A stretch of 64,000 bases of DNA from Batkoa obscura (GCA_030770535.1 JASVEC010000028.1:620001-684000); one strand, 5' to 3'. Positions 23,612-36,481 are shown, counted from the first letter of the stretch. Program-made: numbers and translations. Notes: generated from the sequence alone by a model not told the origin.

Positions 23612-24353
23612 ATGGGCAAAACCAAAGTTAGTGAAGCTAGTAAACGAGCTAGTGGTAAGCCTATAATAAGCGTAATTAAAGTAATCTATTTACTAATACT
23701 AAATTCCTTTTTTTATATTAGAATGGTAAATTGATAATAGTTGAATAAATTTTCAAAGATAAATAATAACTCAAATTTAATAATTTGAAGGAATTCATTA
23801 TTAAAATGGGCACGAAAAGAACGAGGACCATATTTAGATATCAATACATTAACTTATCATTACAGTTTGGAACATTATAAAGTTTTAGAAGAAAAAGAGA
23901 ATAAAATTAAAAGCAATCAAACTTATTTGAAGGCAATGAAACATCAAACAAATATTCAAAGGTAAAGATTTGGAATTTTAAAATCGAGATTTAGTTAGTT
24001 AAAGAACTAATAGTTTTTCTTTTTAATATTAATGAATAAATTTTTTGATAGAGAATATGAGCAATTTAAAAAAGAACAAATGGATTTACAAGCCAAAGTA
24101 ATCCAAGCACAAACCGAATTAGGCCTTGATTTATCTTCGGATAATGAATTAAATATTGATAAAACTTTTTGGAATTTATCGAGTAGTAAAAATGGTAAAG
24201 AAAATCAAAGTAAGTTTTATTGATTATTAATTATTTATTAAACTATTTATTAATTTTTATAATAATAAAAATAAAATTATAGAACCCACAGCTAGTGTAA
24301 CTAATCCAAATCCAACGGGACGTCGAGGTAGACCAAGGAAAATACTTGATTAA
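23612..24353 (+). CDS. Small AT-hook coiled-coil protein with a probable 4-nt microexon
   Basis: Family not recognised; probably nuclear. Exon 1 (23612-23654) reads MGKTKVSEASKRAS. The only way I can keep the frame open is a 4-base exon (AATG, 23722-23725), flanked by TTAG and GTAAAT, giving ...KRASEWNSLLKWARKERG. Exon 3 continues (PYLDINTLTYHYSLEHYKVL, EEKENKIKS), and the next exon is a coiled coil (FFDREYEQFKKEQMDLQAK) plus an acidic patch. The last exon ends with an AT-hook (PTGRRGRPRKILD), suggesting minor-groove DNA binding. Length about 150 residues. The conserved tryptophan-bearing N-terminus plus AT-hook tail might be a chromatin-complex accessory subunit, but this is guesswork. Confidence 0.65.
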
Positions 24354-24387
24354 TGGAATTTTGCTATCATTTATTCTTGATTATCTA

Positions 24388-26221
24388 TTACCTTGTTCCT
24401 TTAATAAACTCATTATTATTTCTCTTTGCTTTTTCTTCATTTAATAGATAAATACTTAGCATTGAAAATAATAGTATCCCTAAAGGCATTAACAAGATAT
24501 ATTTAAAACTAGGAAGTAGTATTAAGATTATTAATGAAACTATAGGAGCTAATGTAAACCCTAAGGTTTGATAATTATGATAATGAGCAAAGAATTCATG
24601 CTCTCTAGAGGAGGGTAAATAGGCTAAAAAGTAGACACGGAATAAAGATTCTAAATTAGAGATAATCATACCTTCCATGAAATTATACAAATAAATAGGC
24701 CAATCTTCAAAAGTTAATATAGAATGGGAAGTTGAATTCTTGTCATTATTATTCAAGTTATTAAATAAGGAAAAATTATTACTATTATTTAAAATTTTGG
24801 TTAAATTAGTTGTATTTGTATTAAAATTAAAAATTAAAAATAATGATATTGGTATTAACATATAAAACAAATGAAATATTAATAATGCTTTTTTAGTCCT
24901 TATTTTGAAATAAGACATACTCCAATTGAATACTATTAATCCAATAATAGATCCTAAGGAAGATAATAATATCAAAAAAATCAATTGAAACAATGTAGAA
25001 TTTGTATTTGTGTTACTATCACTATTATAAATTACAATACTTAATAATTTAAAACTATATAGTAATAAATTAACTAAAAATACATTGCAACAAATTATAT
25101 AAATTCGTCTTAATTTCCATAAATAAAATAAAGATTGAAAGATTCGATAAATTAAAAATTGACTTGTTGAATATTCTCTAGGTGCTGGACGAAATACTCG
25201 ATTAGGTAGATATCTTGAGGAGATTATTATTAATATCAAATACCAACTACCTATTATCATACAACATAATCTTAAACCAAAGAAATTGGCTTGATAATAA
25301 ACTGCAATTAAACATAAACTACCACTTAATAAAGTACCTAATATAGAAAATAAAATATCAATAAATATCAATAAATATCAAAATAATCAAAAACATATTC
25401 AAATAGACTTACCCAAATGACCAAATACTAAATCTTTCGTACTCAAATTATTAGCCACTTTTTCCAATACTTGAAAATAAATTGTGGGAGAATTAGGCAA
25501 GATATGACTTGCTCTTTTTGTTCTTGGATGATGTTGAGTTAATGTATGAATATAACCATATCTATAAACAGCTATAGTTGCATAAAAAATTTTACTTAAA
25601 GCAATCAATACAATTCCAAAATAAAATAATTTTTCAATATTGGAAACAGAGAGAATTAGGATCGATATTATGGAAACAAAAGTTCCTAATAATAGTAACA
25701 GAAATTTTCGATAATAGCCGTAATCGGCTAAAGCACCTAAAAAATGAGGAAAATTGGTGTAAGTTCTTTAAATATTTGAGGATAAGCAATAAATGAAACT
25801 TACCTAACCATAAACTCATTATAATTTGAAACAATAATATAATTGAATAAAATATCAATGTAAATAATGTAGAATTCATAATCTTATTTCCAAATTTTAA
25901 AGAACAATTTTCATTAGATTGAAAACTACATTGTCCCAATAACCCGTCTGTATCCCCCTCATTCCTGGTCTCCTCACTCTCCTTAATAATTTTCATCCCT
26001 AATTTTATTATCCAACCATCTAATAGAATCGGTAAGATCAAATTTGATAAGATCGATTGAAATGGTAAACAAGCCATTGAGTATAGATAATAACCTTTTA
26101 ATTCTTTTTGAGTAACTTCACTGGGCATATAAGGATCCCGATGTGGATCTTCCATTAAGTATATGTTTTCGGCTATAGGTACATCATCAAAATACGTGTT
26201 TCGGGTTGTGGAATAACTCAT
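24388..26221 (-). CDS. ATG22: Atg22-like vacuolar amino-acid exporter (MFS/UMF1 family)
   Basis: Predicted polytopic membrane protein with about 11-12 transmembrane segments, fitting the Atg22 family that releases amino acids from the vacuole after autophagic breakdown. The cytosolic N-terminus is followed by KGYYLYSMACLPFQSILSNL (helix 1, with the family's aromatic Y-x-x-x...PF motif) and, across an intron, by the loop GALADYGYYRKF, equivalent to the Atg22 'LGALADFG-RK' signature. Two introns (about 25375-25408 and 25725-25805). The ending is acidic/basic (EEKAKRNNNEFIKGTR). The large central loop carries many Asn residues. A sugar or other MFS transporter is the alternative; the ADYG-RK loop favours Atg22. 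Convergent with the AT-hook gene, 34 bp apart. Confidence 0.7.
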
Positions 26222-26682
26222 TTTTGTTAAATATTGAATATATAAGATGATTAAATTAAATTATTATTATTATTATTATTATTAGTTAGTTATTTAGTTT
26301 AATAAGTTGAAAAGAAATTAGTGCTTATGGTAAGTTGATTGTTTATTAATATCTTAATTAATTAATTTGTATTATTATTTGATTTTTTTAGTAACTTCAA
26401 ATTGAAATTAATAAAAAATTAATGATATGACTAAATTTAGTAATTTTTAGATTATTCTAAGAACTGGAATTTAATTTAATTTATTTTATATTTCACAAAA
26501 TAAAATAAAATATTGATTTAAAAAAATATAGTAAAAATAATACCTATTATTAATCGAAGAAAAAACAAATAATATGGAGAAGACAAATACTAAAAGACTA
26601 TGTGGATGAGGGTATTAAATTAATATCAATAGTTATTTAGAAAGTTTTTTAAAAGTATTAAAAATATTTATTATTATTAATA

Positions 26683-26714
<32 letters not shown>

Positions 26715-26797
26715 ATAATCGAGAAGATGGGGCTACTAAACTGTATTCATATTGAGTTAGTAGATAATATATATAATCATAATCTTATTATATCAAA
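26222..26797. other. Spacer with AAAG microsatellite
   Basis: Intergenic between the Atg22-like promoter and the 3' end of the ArfGAP gene. An (AAAG)n run of about eight units occupies roughly 26682-26714, and an ATT repeat lies near 26262-26285. No gene seen. Confidence 0.6.
26682..26714. repeat. (AAAG)n microsatellite
   Basis: About eight perfect tandem AAAG units ending at AAGAATAATC. Confidence 0.85.
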
Positions 26798-26962
26798 TTA
26801 TTTTGAAAGTTTTCTAAAAGCATCAATAATCGAAGTAGCTCGAACAATTTTACTTTTTTTATCACTAGATTTCTCTTGTTCATTATTTACCATAAATGGA
26901 TTATGTAATTTATTATTATTATTATTATTAATTATATTGGGATTATAATTATTACTATTTTG

Positions 26963-27010
<48 letters not shown>

Positions 27011-30000
27011 AGGATTACTATTAGTTAATTGAGTATGGCTACTATTTAAACTAAGATCATCCATTGCTTTTAAATAACTTGCATTATTATGTTGACGATT
27101 AATAGTATCACTTGATGATTGAGATGAACCAAAAGAAGCAGTACGATGTTCTAACGGGGATGGTAAATTTTTAGGTAAAGTATGAGAATTAGAGGGTGCT
27201 GATGAAGCTAAGTAATTCAAATCTTGAGATAAAAATGGATTTCCACTTCTACGAAACATATTCTTTTTGGAATTAGAAAATGGAATAACAGGTGAAGAAG
27301 AAGTAATTGTCATACTATGAGAATGACCATGAGTTGGCATAAATACTTCTCTTTCTTTATTTGAACTTTTGAAACTTTGTAATTGTTGTTTCCAACCACC
27401 TGATAATCTTTTAATAGGTCCAGATGGACTACGATTATCTGAAGATATAGAACGTATCATTTCCGATGGGTTATCTTCAGTTATTGTATTAACTACTGTT
27501 GTTGTTGAATTAGATAATTTACCAATTTCTGGTAATTTAGTAGTATTATATTCTTGTGGATGAAGAGAAGGTGGAGATAATGAAGGTTCTAAATCCATAT
27601 CTTCATCATCTGATTTAACTCTTGGTGGTAATATTGGTGCCAATTTAATTAATATTTTTTCATCAAAATTCATTTTAACTGCTTCATTATAAGTGACATC
27701 AAATAAAATTTGTTGACAAGCAAAATCAGATGATAAAAAACAAGGCCATAATTCAGAATTATCTAAAGGATAAATAGGATTAGCACCTTTTAATAATAAA
27801 TATTGAATAACTGATAAATTATTATGAATTGATGCAAAATGTAATAAAGAATATTGAGTATTTGGTAATTTTATATTAACATTAGCTCCATTTTGAATTA
27901 ACAATTCTGCTATATAATATAAGGGATATTTACTATCATTTTCATTTTCATCTTCAGTATGCAAAAACAATGCTAAATGTAATGGTGTTATATAATTATT
28001 TACTCCAAATAGCTTAACTAATGAAGAATTGGTATTAATATAAAATAAAGCATCAATTATACCACCTAATATAATAGATTGTAATATTGGCATTGGTAAT
28101 TCTAGATAAACTGCAGTGAATATAGAAGCAGTAATTAATTTCTTATATTCTGGTATATCAATTAATTCCATTGAAAATTCATTTACCATATCTAATTTTA
28201 AAGAATTACATGGAATATCTGGCTTTAAAAACATATGATCTACATATTTAGCAGTAATATAACGTAATTTAAATGTACGTTCATCACTTGAAGTTGGTTT
28301 AACCCATTTAGTTCCTGTCATTTCATCTACAAACAATTTATTTTCATCTAATAAATATTCCCAATATTCATTAGATAATCCATTACCAATTTTTTCTAAT
28401 AATGTAATTAAATCTGGTGTAAATGTAACTACATCTAATGTCAATGAACGTATTTTAGTTATATGAGTGCCCAAACTACGATGAATTCCAGAACATTCAA
28501 TACATAATAATATACCAAAATTAATTGAACACCATTCTGGATTATTAGAATCACAATCTGCACAAATCAAATTACTTTGATCTTTTTTTAAAACTTCAAT
28601 TAAATATTGTTGATCTAAAAAATTATTAGGACTTAATATTTCCATAGATAAAGGTGAGTGAAATTTCTCTCCTTTATTAAATTTCATTGAATCTAAATTG
28701 GAATTGAATTTAGAATTGAATTTCATATTTTGATTTCCTTTTAAATCATCACAAGAAGAAGTACCATTCCAAATAGATTCAATTGAGTTTGTAATAACAG
28801 CAATCCATGATGCCATATCATCTTCTGAAGTAGCTTGATATTGACGACGAAATTTAGGTGTTACAATTTCAAAGCAAAATTTTCTTGAAGCTTGATTAGC
28901 TACTCTAACTGTAGCAAATTGTAAAGGTACAGGTTCAAAATTTACTTCTAACTGTTTTTTCCAATTATTATATTCATGTAAATAACCGCCAGATAGCACA
29001 CACCATTTTTTATGCCATGAATTTTGACCTGGTAAATTTTTATCAAATTTACTTCCACCTGTTGATTTTAATGGCTTTGTTTGAGTAAATAAAAAACCTT
29101 CTCTTTTTCTTCCAATGGCCACTGTAGCTTCTCGATTACTTGATTGTAAATCCCGAATTCCATGAAATTTATTATTTTTAAGATCAATCGAAGTTTTTAT
29201 AACTTTAGATGGATTATAACCATTTTTAGCTGTAGTTGCTTCATTAATTGAATTAACAAACATCATTTCCGATAAATTTGAATCTGATTTAATAATTAAT
29301 CTTCTCTTTTCATCTTTATCTTTTCTTTTTAATAATATTTCTTTATTAACTTCTTCAATTTGAGTTAATAATTGATTTAATTTTGGTTTTAATAAATCTA
29401 ATCCCTCAATTAAAATTGAATAATTATTAGATACTTTATCTGCAAATGAAGTAAAATAATGTAATATTTCTTGATCTTTACATCCTCCTCTTAATTCATG
29501 AATATAAGTATAATAATTAAATCTAGCTAATTCAAATTGTTTTTGTCTTTGTTGATATTTAGCATCTGAAAAATTACTTTTTCTACTTTTATCTTTTGTT
29601 GCTGATAAATATTTAGATAAGTAAGAATAAAATTCATCCGATTCTTGATCAAATGTTTTCTTTTTTGATTCTGCTAATTTAATTTCATTATCATATATTC
29701 TTTTTAATGGATCAGTAATATAAGTAGTTAAATTGTATAAATAACTTTCTTCATTTGATTTAATTAATAAAGCTGCTTCATAAAGATAACTTCTAGATAA
29801 AGGTGTTATAGATGGTAAATTTAATATTACATCATAAAATTCTTGTTCAACTTCATATGTTTCTTTTTTACTTTCGATTAATTCTTGTCCTAATTTAATA
29901 ATCTTTTTAATATCATGTTTAAAAGAAGTAACTCTTTTTTCTAATTGTTGAAGTGTTGCTCTAAATACTGGTCCATCATCATCTGTATAAACTAATCGAT

Positions 30001-31161
30001 CACTTAAATTAATGTCCATTAATGGATTTATTATTTCATTTTCATTAATTTCTTTATTCTCTTCTATTTCATTATTATTATTATTATTATTATTATCAAA
30101 TTTATCTTCAATTTCTTGTGATATTTTACTTATCTTTGATTCATTACTAAATCTTTTTTCATCAGATATTAAAGTGGATGGTAGAATATCTTCTAGATTT
30201 TGTTTAGATGGGGCTCTTGATAAATTCGGTATTGAAGCTAAGGAGCCCTTTCTAAGATGTAAATTATTGGAACTAATACTTGATTTTCTAGCTCTAAAAG
30301 TATGTACTAATAAAAAATAATTAAAAACAATTCATAGAATTTAAATATTATTAGTTACCATTTAACCAAAAATTAAATTCAGCAATTAAATGAAAGCTTT
30401 CTGAACTTCGTTTAACAAACTTTGAAAATTATAATGAATTTTTTAGTTTATCTTATTTAGTAAATTACTTACTGCACATATATTTTTATACCCTCCATTA
30501 CAACTTTCCACATTGCTTAAATTTTCCCAACGCCAAGACCATTGAATAGCTTCACTTAAAGAAGAATGACTACTTTGAGAAGCTCTTTTAAAATCCAATT
30601 CAATAGGATAAATATTTTTATTCTAAAAAAAAAATTAATTTTAATTTTAATTTTAATTATCTTCTCCATTAATAATATCTTTACCTTAATAATAAAATTA
30701 GTATCATTATTAATCTTTTGTAAAATACTACTTAATTCTATCGAATTATTACAATGAATTAAATACCAATCTTCATCTTCTTGTCCACTAACTCCAATCG
30801 TGTCTTTATCAAAATAAAACCGAAACTGTAAATCTAAATCCGAATTAAGTTTCAATATCAACGCATCTGTATTTGGTAAATTCGATTCTGGATCCACAGT
30901 AAATTCTAATAACTCATCCGAATAAGGTGTAATAATTGGCACTGCCCCTGAATTGCATCGGAAATTGATTAATGGAGAATGAAAGGAATTACTTATAGTT
31001 ATCTCTTTGATTAAAATCTGATGATTGAAACTAAAATAATTGATATGTTCTAAGGCACAATTACTATAAATACTTGTACTCGGACTACTCTTATGTTGTT
31101 TGTAGGAGCGATCAGGTAGTATCTCAAGTTTCACTTCTTTTGGTTTTAAATTGGAGGTCAT
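26798..31161 (-). CDS. BAR-PH-ArfGAP-ankyrin protein (ACAP/Csx2-like Arf GTPase-activating protein)
   Basis: Membrane-curvature-sensing Arf GAP, acting in vesicle coat cycling. The minus-strand ATG at 31159-31161 begins an N-terminal region of three exons (MTSNLKPKEVKLEILPDRSY...; then NKNIYPIELDFKRASQS; FVKRSSESFHLIAEF), joined in phase. The long last exon (to 26798) holds a BAR domain (LEKRVTSFKHDIKKIIKLG through GLDLLKPKLNQLLTQIEEV) and a PH domain (WHKKWCVLSGGYLHEYNNWK). The ArfGAP zinc finger has the C-x2-C-x16-C-x2-C spacing (CADCDSNNPEWCSINFG...CIEC) and the catalytic Arg in SGIHRSLGTH. Ankyrin repeats follow (TPLHLALFL; LLHFASIHNNLSVIQYLLLKG). The C-terminal tail is Ser-rich with two poly-Asn tracts coded by ATT repeats (about 26950-27010). 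The N-terminal addition is fungal-type, as in fission-yeast Csx2/Cnt6. Confidence 0.88.
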
Positions 31162-32465
31162 TAATTAATTGTTTTAATGGCTCTTTCGCTTTTTACAATA
31201 AAAAAGAATTAAGAACTGTTTGCTTCTTTTTTTAAAGTGGAAATGGTATTTGATTTTGAATTTAGCAATTTAAGCTTTTTTTGTTCTAAAAATTAACTGT
31301 TTTTTTTAAACTTGTGTAAAAGAGATCAAAGTTGATTTGTTAATTTTACATTCGAAAGTAATTGCTTTAAGATTTCTATGGAGAATTCACTATTTGTCCA
31401 TGAGAATATAGATGATTGGAGATTAATTAAATGAACACCTCAATAAATTTCAATATTGAATTTTTACAACATTTTATGAAATTTTTTATTGTCTTTAATA
31501 TCAGCATTAATAATCAGAAATAGCATGAAATAAAAAAGGTGATTTTTTACTATACTTAAAAGCAATTAAAATATTTTCTATTTTCTAAGGATCAATTTGT
31601 GGCTCTTAATAACTAATAATATGGAAACAATATAGAAACGTTGGTAGGTAAGAATAGTGGCAACTTTTTTAATATAAACAATCAGAACATTTTAATTCTT
31701 AAAGTTAAAATAAGTATAATCAATGGAATAAAAATACTATTAAAAAATAATACCGAAATTGTGGCTTGTTATGATAAAGCTGTATCGATTTTAAGAGTTA
31801 AATTGAAACATCAACTTTTTAGTATATATCATTAGTCAAATAAGTACTAAAATCAAATGTTTATTTTGTATTGATAAGAATTAATTGAATTAAAAAATCT
31901 AGATGTAGATAACCAATAACTATATTTAAGTATCATTTACAAATGATTCTAAAAATCTATATAAAAATTTATTCCCCATTTTATAAGATTGACTTAAAAA
32001 AGCGTCTGTTATACATATACATCTAAACTACCAACCCACTTCTCAACATACCAAAGCTCTTCCCTCAAAAAATAGATATCGAAAATTAAAACCATATCTT
32101 CCAAGTGTATTCTCATGATAGATTTGTAAATGAAAGTCATAAGAGATTTGAAGTCTTTAAGCCCAGTGGCATATCAACTGATGAGTTGACATAAGTTGAA
32201 ACAAGGTAAATCCAATAGTTGACCAACGAAAACGGGAAGTTCTAAAAGTCTTCCTAAATAAATGTAGGGCAAAAGTAATATTTTGGATTAAGTTAACTAA
32301 ATTAATGTAACTAATAAAGTTTAAAAGCATAGTTTATTTCATAAATAATAATAAAATAAATCTCAATGAAGAGAGATCCAGAGGAAGAGATCTAGTCGCT
32401 TATATACTTTTTATGAGTATAAAATGCATTAACTAATTACATTTTATATTGATGTCTAAAAATAG
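31162..32465. other. Spacer, about 1.3 kb, with coding-like fragments
   Basis: Upstream of the ArfGAP gene. Short plus-strand open runs look coding: 31378-31434 (MENSLFVHENIDDWRLIK), 31641-31835 (64 codons) and about 31999-32190, where two frames in succession read plausibly (ALPSKNRYRKLKPYLPS; RFVNESHKRFEVFKPSG). The last suggests a decayed gene. None has a recognised family. Confidence 0.35.
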
Positions 32466-32725
32466 ATGTCATCAAAGTTAGTAATAACTTTGATAATAAT
32501 CTTCTTTACATTAATTTCTAAAATGCATTCAACTTCTATTGAATCTTGTTCAACTATAGTATCAGATTTTAGTAAGTAGTTTTATTAGTAGTCCTGATAT
32601 CTCATTTACATGGCTAATGAAAAATTATTAAAGAGATAGAAAGTTATAAAGTTAGTAAAGGTTTGATCCATAACACTCTTCACAGTATGGGTAAAAAGAG
32701 ATACATAGAAGTCAATATATATTAA
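32466..32725 (+). CDS. Candidate small secreted protein, two exons (63 aa)
   Basis: Unrecognised, but a convincing model. Exon 1 (32466-32571) encodes a signal peptide (MSSKLVITLIIIFFTLISK) then MHSTSIESCSTIVSDF, and ends in phase 1 at a GTAAGT donor. Exon 2 (32640-32725), after a GATAG acceptor, continues in phase: KSYKVSKGLIHNTLHSMGKK, then RYIEVNIY-stop. The 68-bp intron has the usual size and signals. The mature peptide is short and basic with one cysteine. A miniature repeat lies 133 bp downstream. No homology can be tested here. Confidence 0.45.
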
Positions 32726-32857
32726 CTTCTAGTAATTATTCAAAATTTGAAGAAACTAAAGAAGCAATTGCTTTAGTCAAAAAAGAAATGAAAAAAAGAA
32801 CTCAATAATGTTTGAGAAGGATAAAAGTATTTGGTATAAGTAAAGATATAGTTAAAG

Positions 32858-32964
32858 ATATGGGGATGTTTTTTTTGACTTCATTATTTTTTTCATTTTT
32901 TAAGCGCTATTTGAGCGGAAAGATTGTTAGTAAAATTCTTAAACAAAAAAATGCATCCCCATAT
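32858..32964 (+). mobile_element. Miniature inverted-repeat element, copy 6
   Basis: Ends ATATGGGGATGT and GCATCCCCATAT; core TAAGCGCTATTTGAGCGGAAAG. A near-consensus copy. Confidence 0.9.
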
Positions 32965-33698
32965 ATTATTTATGAATTTAAAAACGTGTAAGCTTAATAA
33001 TGAAAATAAGAAAGTGTAATATCATTGATTTAGTTATCATTGCTTTGTTTAAGTTAGAGTTTCTAACGTTGTATTGTTTTTTACTACAATTTCGACTATA
33101 TTTAATTTATTAAATTGGATAGCTGTATTCTGAAAAACATCAATAAAGATCTTTGTTATTTAGGTTAATAATGCAATATTATTGAGCCAAAATTTTAAAT
33201 ACTTATGTTTCAGTATAATGATTATACTTTTTTAGATATTGCATTTAAGTTATTTTATAAAATTTGAATTATTTCTATATCTATTTAGTATTAATGTCTT
33301 TATATATTAATTATTCAATTATTGTAAAATACTTTTTTGATCCATTTTTTATAAATAGTAATTAGTATATATATATGATATTAAACTTATTATGAATTAA
33401 AAATTATTATAGGTGTTTTAGTACAAATCTAATTTTTAGAATAAGAATTTATAGAGCAATTTTTTATAATAAACTACATTTATTCATATACGTTAATGTT
33501 ATATTTTAACTATATAGCTCTTCAGGTTAAATTAAAGTCTAATAAATCAATATCAATACGTATGTATATACTTAATATTTAATATTTAATATTTAATATC
33601 TTATAGTATTATATCGCTTATATATTTTTAATTCTATAAACTTTAGTAATTTTTTTCGATCTAAGCTCAAGCTCCTGAGAAGTTAACAAAATGTTGAA
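32965..33698. other. Spacer
   Basis: A+T-rich, including a TTTAATATTTAATATTTAAT direct repeat near 33570-33600. No gene was recognised. Confidence 0.5.
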
Positions 33699-33959
33699 AT
33701 GAAGATAAGTATATCCTTGATTGTAATAGTGATGGGCTTAAAAGCTTTATACTCTATCTCATTCTTACTATTAATGAGCTTTTTTTGTTTATATAAACTT
33801 TCAACTTATCTCAAATTTTAAAACAATTTCCCAATTTATTAAAATGATTAAAAGATAGTCTCATCATTACCATTTCTATCCAATCAACTCTTTGCTTCCA
33901 CTCCAGCCACTGGTCCATTGTCTCAACCTTATGGAAAAGAAGCTCAATTTAAGCTTTGA
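33699..33959 (+). CDS. Doubtful two-exon peptide gene (Pro/Ser/Leu-rich C-terminal exon)
   Basis: The stretch 33859-33959 follows a GATAG acceptor and reads SSLPFLSNQLFASTPATGPL, then SQPYGKEAQFKL-stop, clearly higher in G+C than its flanks. It joins in phase to a 10-bp exon (33699-33708, MKI plus one base) before a GTATAT donor, which would give a 36-residue secreted-type peptide. The first exon choice is uncertain; the last exon is the supported part. Confidence 0.25.
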
Positions 33960-34105
33960 GCCAACTTAATCTAAGCGGAGAATTAATTAGAATTACTAAA
34001 ATTATCCATTAAGGTAAGAATAAAAATGATGGTTGCATGATGTAAAAAAAACAAAAGATTCAAAAAATAAAAAATTAATAAAATTGTTTTATTTTAAATT
34101 AAAAG

Positions 34106-35185
34106 ATGGCTATTATATATTCTTTAGTGGCAAGGGGCGCCATTATCTTGAGTGAATTCGCCAGTAGTACGGGTAATTTTTCAAGTGGTAAGCATATTTT
34201 GAGTTTTGAATAAAAGTCTGTTTTTTTAATATGTTTATTAATGTTTAGTTACTCAAACGATATTGGAAAAGATACCAGAAGGGGATTCAAAGCTAACATA
34301 TGTTTATGATAAGTAAATAAAAAAATAGTAATGAAAAAAGATTGTTTTATTAACAGGTTTTAGATTTTTATTCCATTATATCTCTGAAAAAGGAGTCATC
34401 TTTTTATGTATGGCGGATGAAGAGTTTGGTTAGTTTTAACATGGATTTAAATCAATAAAAGTATTAAATATAAACAATTAGGAAGAAGAATACCATTCGC
34501 ATTTTTAGAAGATATTAAGAACTTATTTTTTAAAAGTTATACTAAAGAGTTTTATGAGTCAGTGCCCATTTATGGTATCAACGAGTTTTCAAAGGTTCTA
34601 AAGTCAAAAATGGTATACTTTTTTTATATTTTTTATTACAATTATTCATTTGGCTTTAGGAATTTTATTCTAATGACCCTTCTGCAGATAAATTTAAACA
34701 AGTTAAAGGGGAAATTGCTGGGGTAAAGGATGTTATGGTACAGAATATAGGTAAAGATGAATAGTTTTTTATATAGGTTTTGTAAGTTTAATTTATATTC
34801 TAGAAAGGGTATTAGAAAGAGGAGAAAGAATTGATATCCTTGTTGATAAAACGGATAATTTAAATCAAACCTCATTTGCATTCCGTAAACGTAGTACAGC
34901 ATTGAGAGTGAGTTTCATTTTCTTTATTTAAGTTTATTTTTAACTTTTAAAATAGCGCTCTTTATGGTGGAAAAATACACGCCTCAAGATTATGTTAGGG
35001 GCTTCTATAATGGTAATTTTATTTTATTTTGTGAATTTTTGGTTAATCTTAAATTAGTTCATTCTGTATATTATTGCCTGCTCGATCTGTGGTTTTCCAA
35101 GTAATTTTATTTTTATTACTGATATTATTAGGTTTTTAAACATTTTATGTTTTTAGTGATTGATCAATGCTTACATCCTCAGTAA
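34106..35185 (+). CDS. VAMP7-like R-SNARE with longin domain
   Basis: Vesicle SNARE for fusion with late endosome/vacuole membranes. An N-terminal longin domain (MAIIYSLVARGAIILSEFAS, VTQTILEKIPE, FHYISEKGVIFLCMADEEFG, RRIPFAFLEDIKNLF) is followed by the SNARE helix (VKDVMVQNIERVLERGERI, DILVDKTDNLNQTSF), with the zero-layer Arg in VLERGE. Then FRKRSTALR / RSLWWKNTRLKIML leads into a C-terminal transmembrane anchor split by introns (ASIM-FILYIIACSICGFP), ending MIDQCLHPQ-stop by my preferred splicing. About eight introns. The longin-SNARE-TM order separates it from Ykt6 (prenylated) and Sec22. The last two splice sites are less certain; without the final intron the tail would differ. Confidence 0.88.
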
Positions 35186-35439
35186 TATAGTATATATCAT
35201 ACTAAATTCTTTATAGCCATAACATTGATATTAAAGCTATTTATTATAAATTAAAAATTCATTTTAGTTTTCATAATTAGAAATATTATAAGTTTTGAAT
35301 AAACTTAAGAATTCTTAAATAAATTACATGGTATAATAAAATTGTTAATAATAAATTGGCTTAAAGTATTAAAAAAAAGAGTTATATAAAAAAATACTAT
35401 AATTATAAATTAACATTGAATTTAATAATCAAGATTAAG

Positions 35440-36481
35440 TTATTTAGCACCACCACGCTTGTTCTTTGCTAGTTCTTTATTCTCTTCTTCAATTTCAGCT
35501 ACTATTTTTTCAATATCTTCGTTACTTACAACCTAAAAACAAGTTAACTTCACTCTAACTAAGAATAAATATTTAATTACATTAAGGGAATAATCTGGGG
35601 ATAATACAGCGATTTCTAAATTATTAGATCCTGCTTGAACAATCTATAAATAAATTAATTCATTCATTCAATTAAAACTTGATGATAGTTACTTCTAATA
35701 AAGATTTAACTGCTAATTTAATAGCAGCATCTTTTTCCAAATTTTCTTCATAATTTTTTTCCAAAAATTCTTTGACTGATTTTGATGAACGTCCGATAGC
35801 ATTAGCCTATATCAATATTTTAGTTCAATTACATTTAAACCTATTTAAGCCTTACCTTCCAAGAGGTATGGATACCAGCAGGGTCAGTTTGGTATAAACG
35901 TGGGGTACCATCAGGATCGAAACCTCCAATTAAGGTAGAGATACCAAATGGTCTTTTACCACCTGAAGAAGTATATTTCTATAAAATTTTTAAAATTTTT
36001 AAACAAAGTATAAAATAAATCTCAATTACCTGTTGAACCCCAGCTAAATAACGAGATATATATTCTACGGTTACTGGATCTTCAACAGTTAATCGATAAC
36101 TTTGACATTCAAGTCTAGCTTTATCTATAAGTACACGTGCATCAGCAGTTAAACCTTAGAAAGAAATTATAATCACTGTCATTTAACATTAAACTAAATC
36201 TTACCAGCAAATACCAAACAGATATGCTCATCAATCTTAGCCAATTTACGTACTGTTCTTGGGTCTTGTAATTTTAAGATAGCTTTTTTTTCAACGCCTA
36301 AAATAATAGCATCTTTACCACGTACACCTACCTATACAAAAATCAATCCATAGCTCATAACCATTAATGTATAACTTACTGCACAAGAACCTTTATTGAC
36401 TGCTTCCAATGCATATTCTACTTGAAATAAATGACCATCTGGTGAAAAGACTGTTAATGCTCGATCATATCCTCCTGACAT
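35440..36481 (-). CDS. PRE6: 20S proteasome subunit alpha 4 (Pre6/PSMA7)
   Basis: Alpha-ring subunit of the 20S proteasome. The minus-strand ATG (36479-36481) gives [20 protein letters not shown], the family N-terminus with the gate-forming YDR and the VEYA motif. I chose this Met over an upstream in-frame one because it matches the conserved N-terminus. Later exons: [109 protein letters not shown]. The C-terminus is lysine-rich ([14 protein letters not shown]). Seven exons with introns of about 50-65 bp. All expected alpha-type features are present and the length is normal (about 250 residues). Confidence 0.93.

Noticed and set aside
26950-27010. ATT repeat as an independent microsatellite feature
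   Set aside because: It lies in frame inside the ArfGAP coding region and encodes a poly-Asn tract.
32281-32600. Possible solo LTR on the minus strand (TGATGACATC... with a TATATAAG box and CTCTTC-rich stretch)
   Set aside because: No paired repeat, no flanking duplication and no primer-binding or purine tract; the same bases make a better signal-peptide exon on the plus strand.
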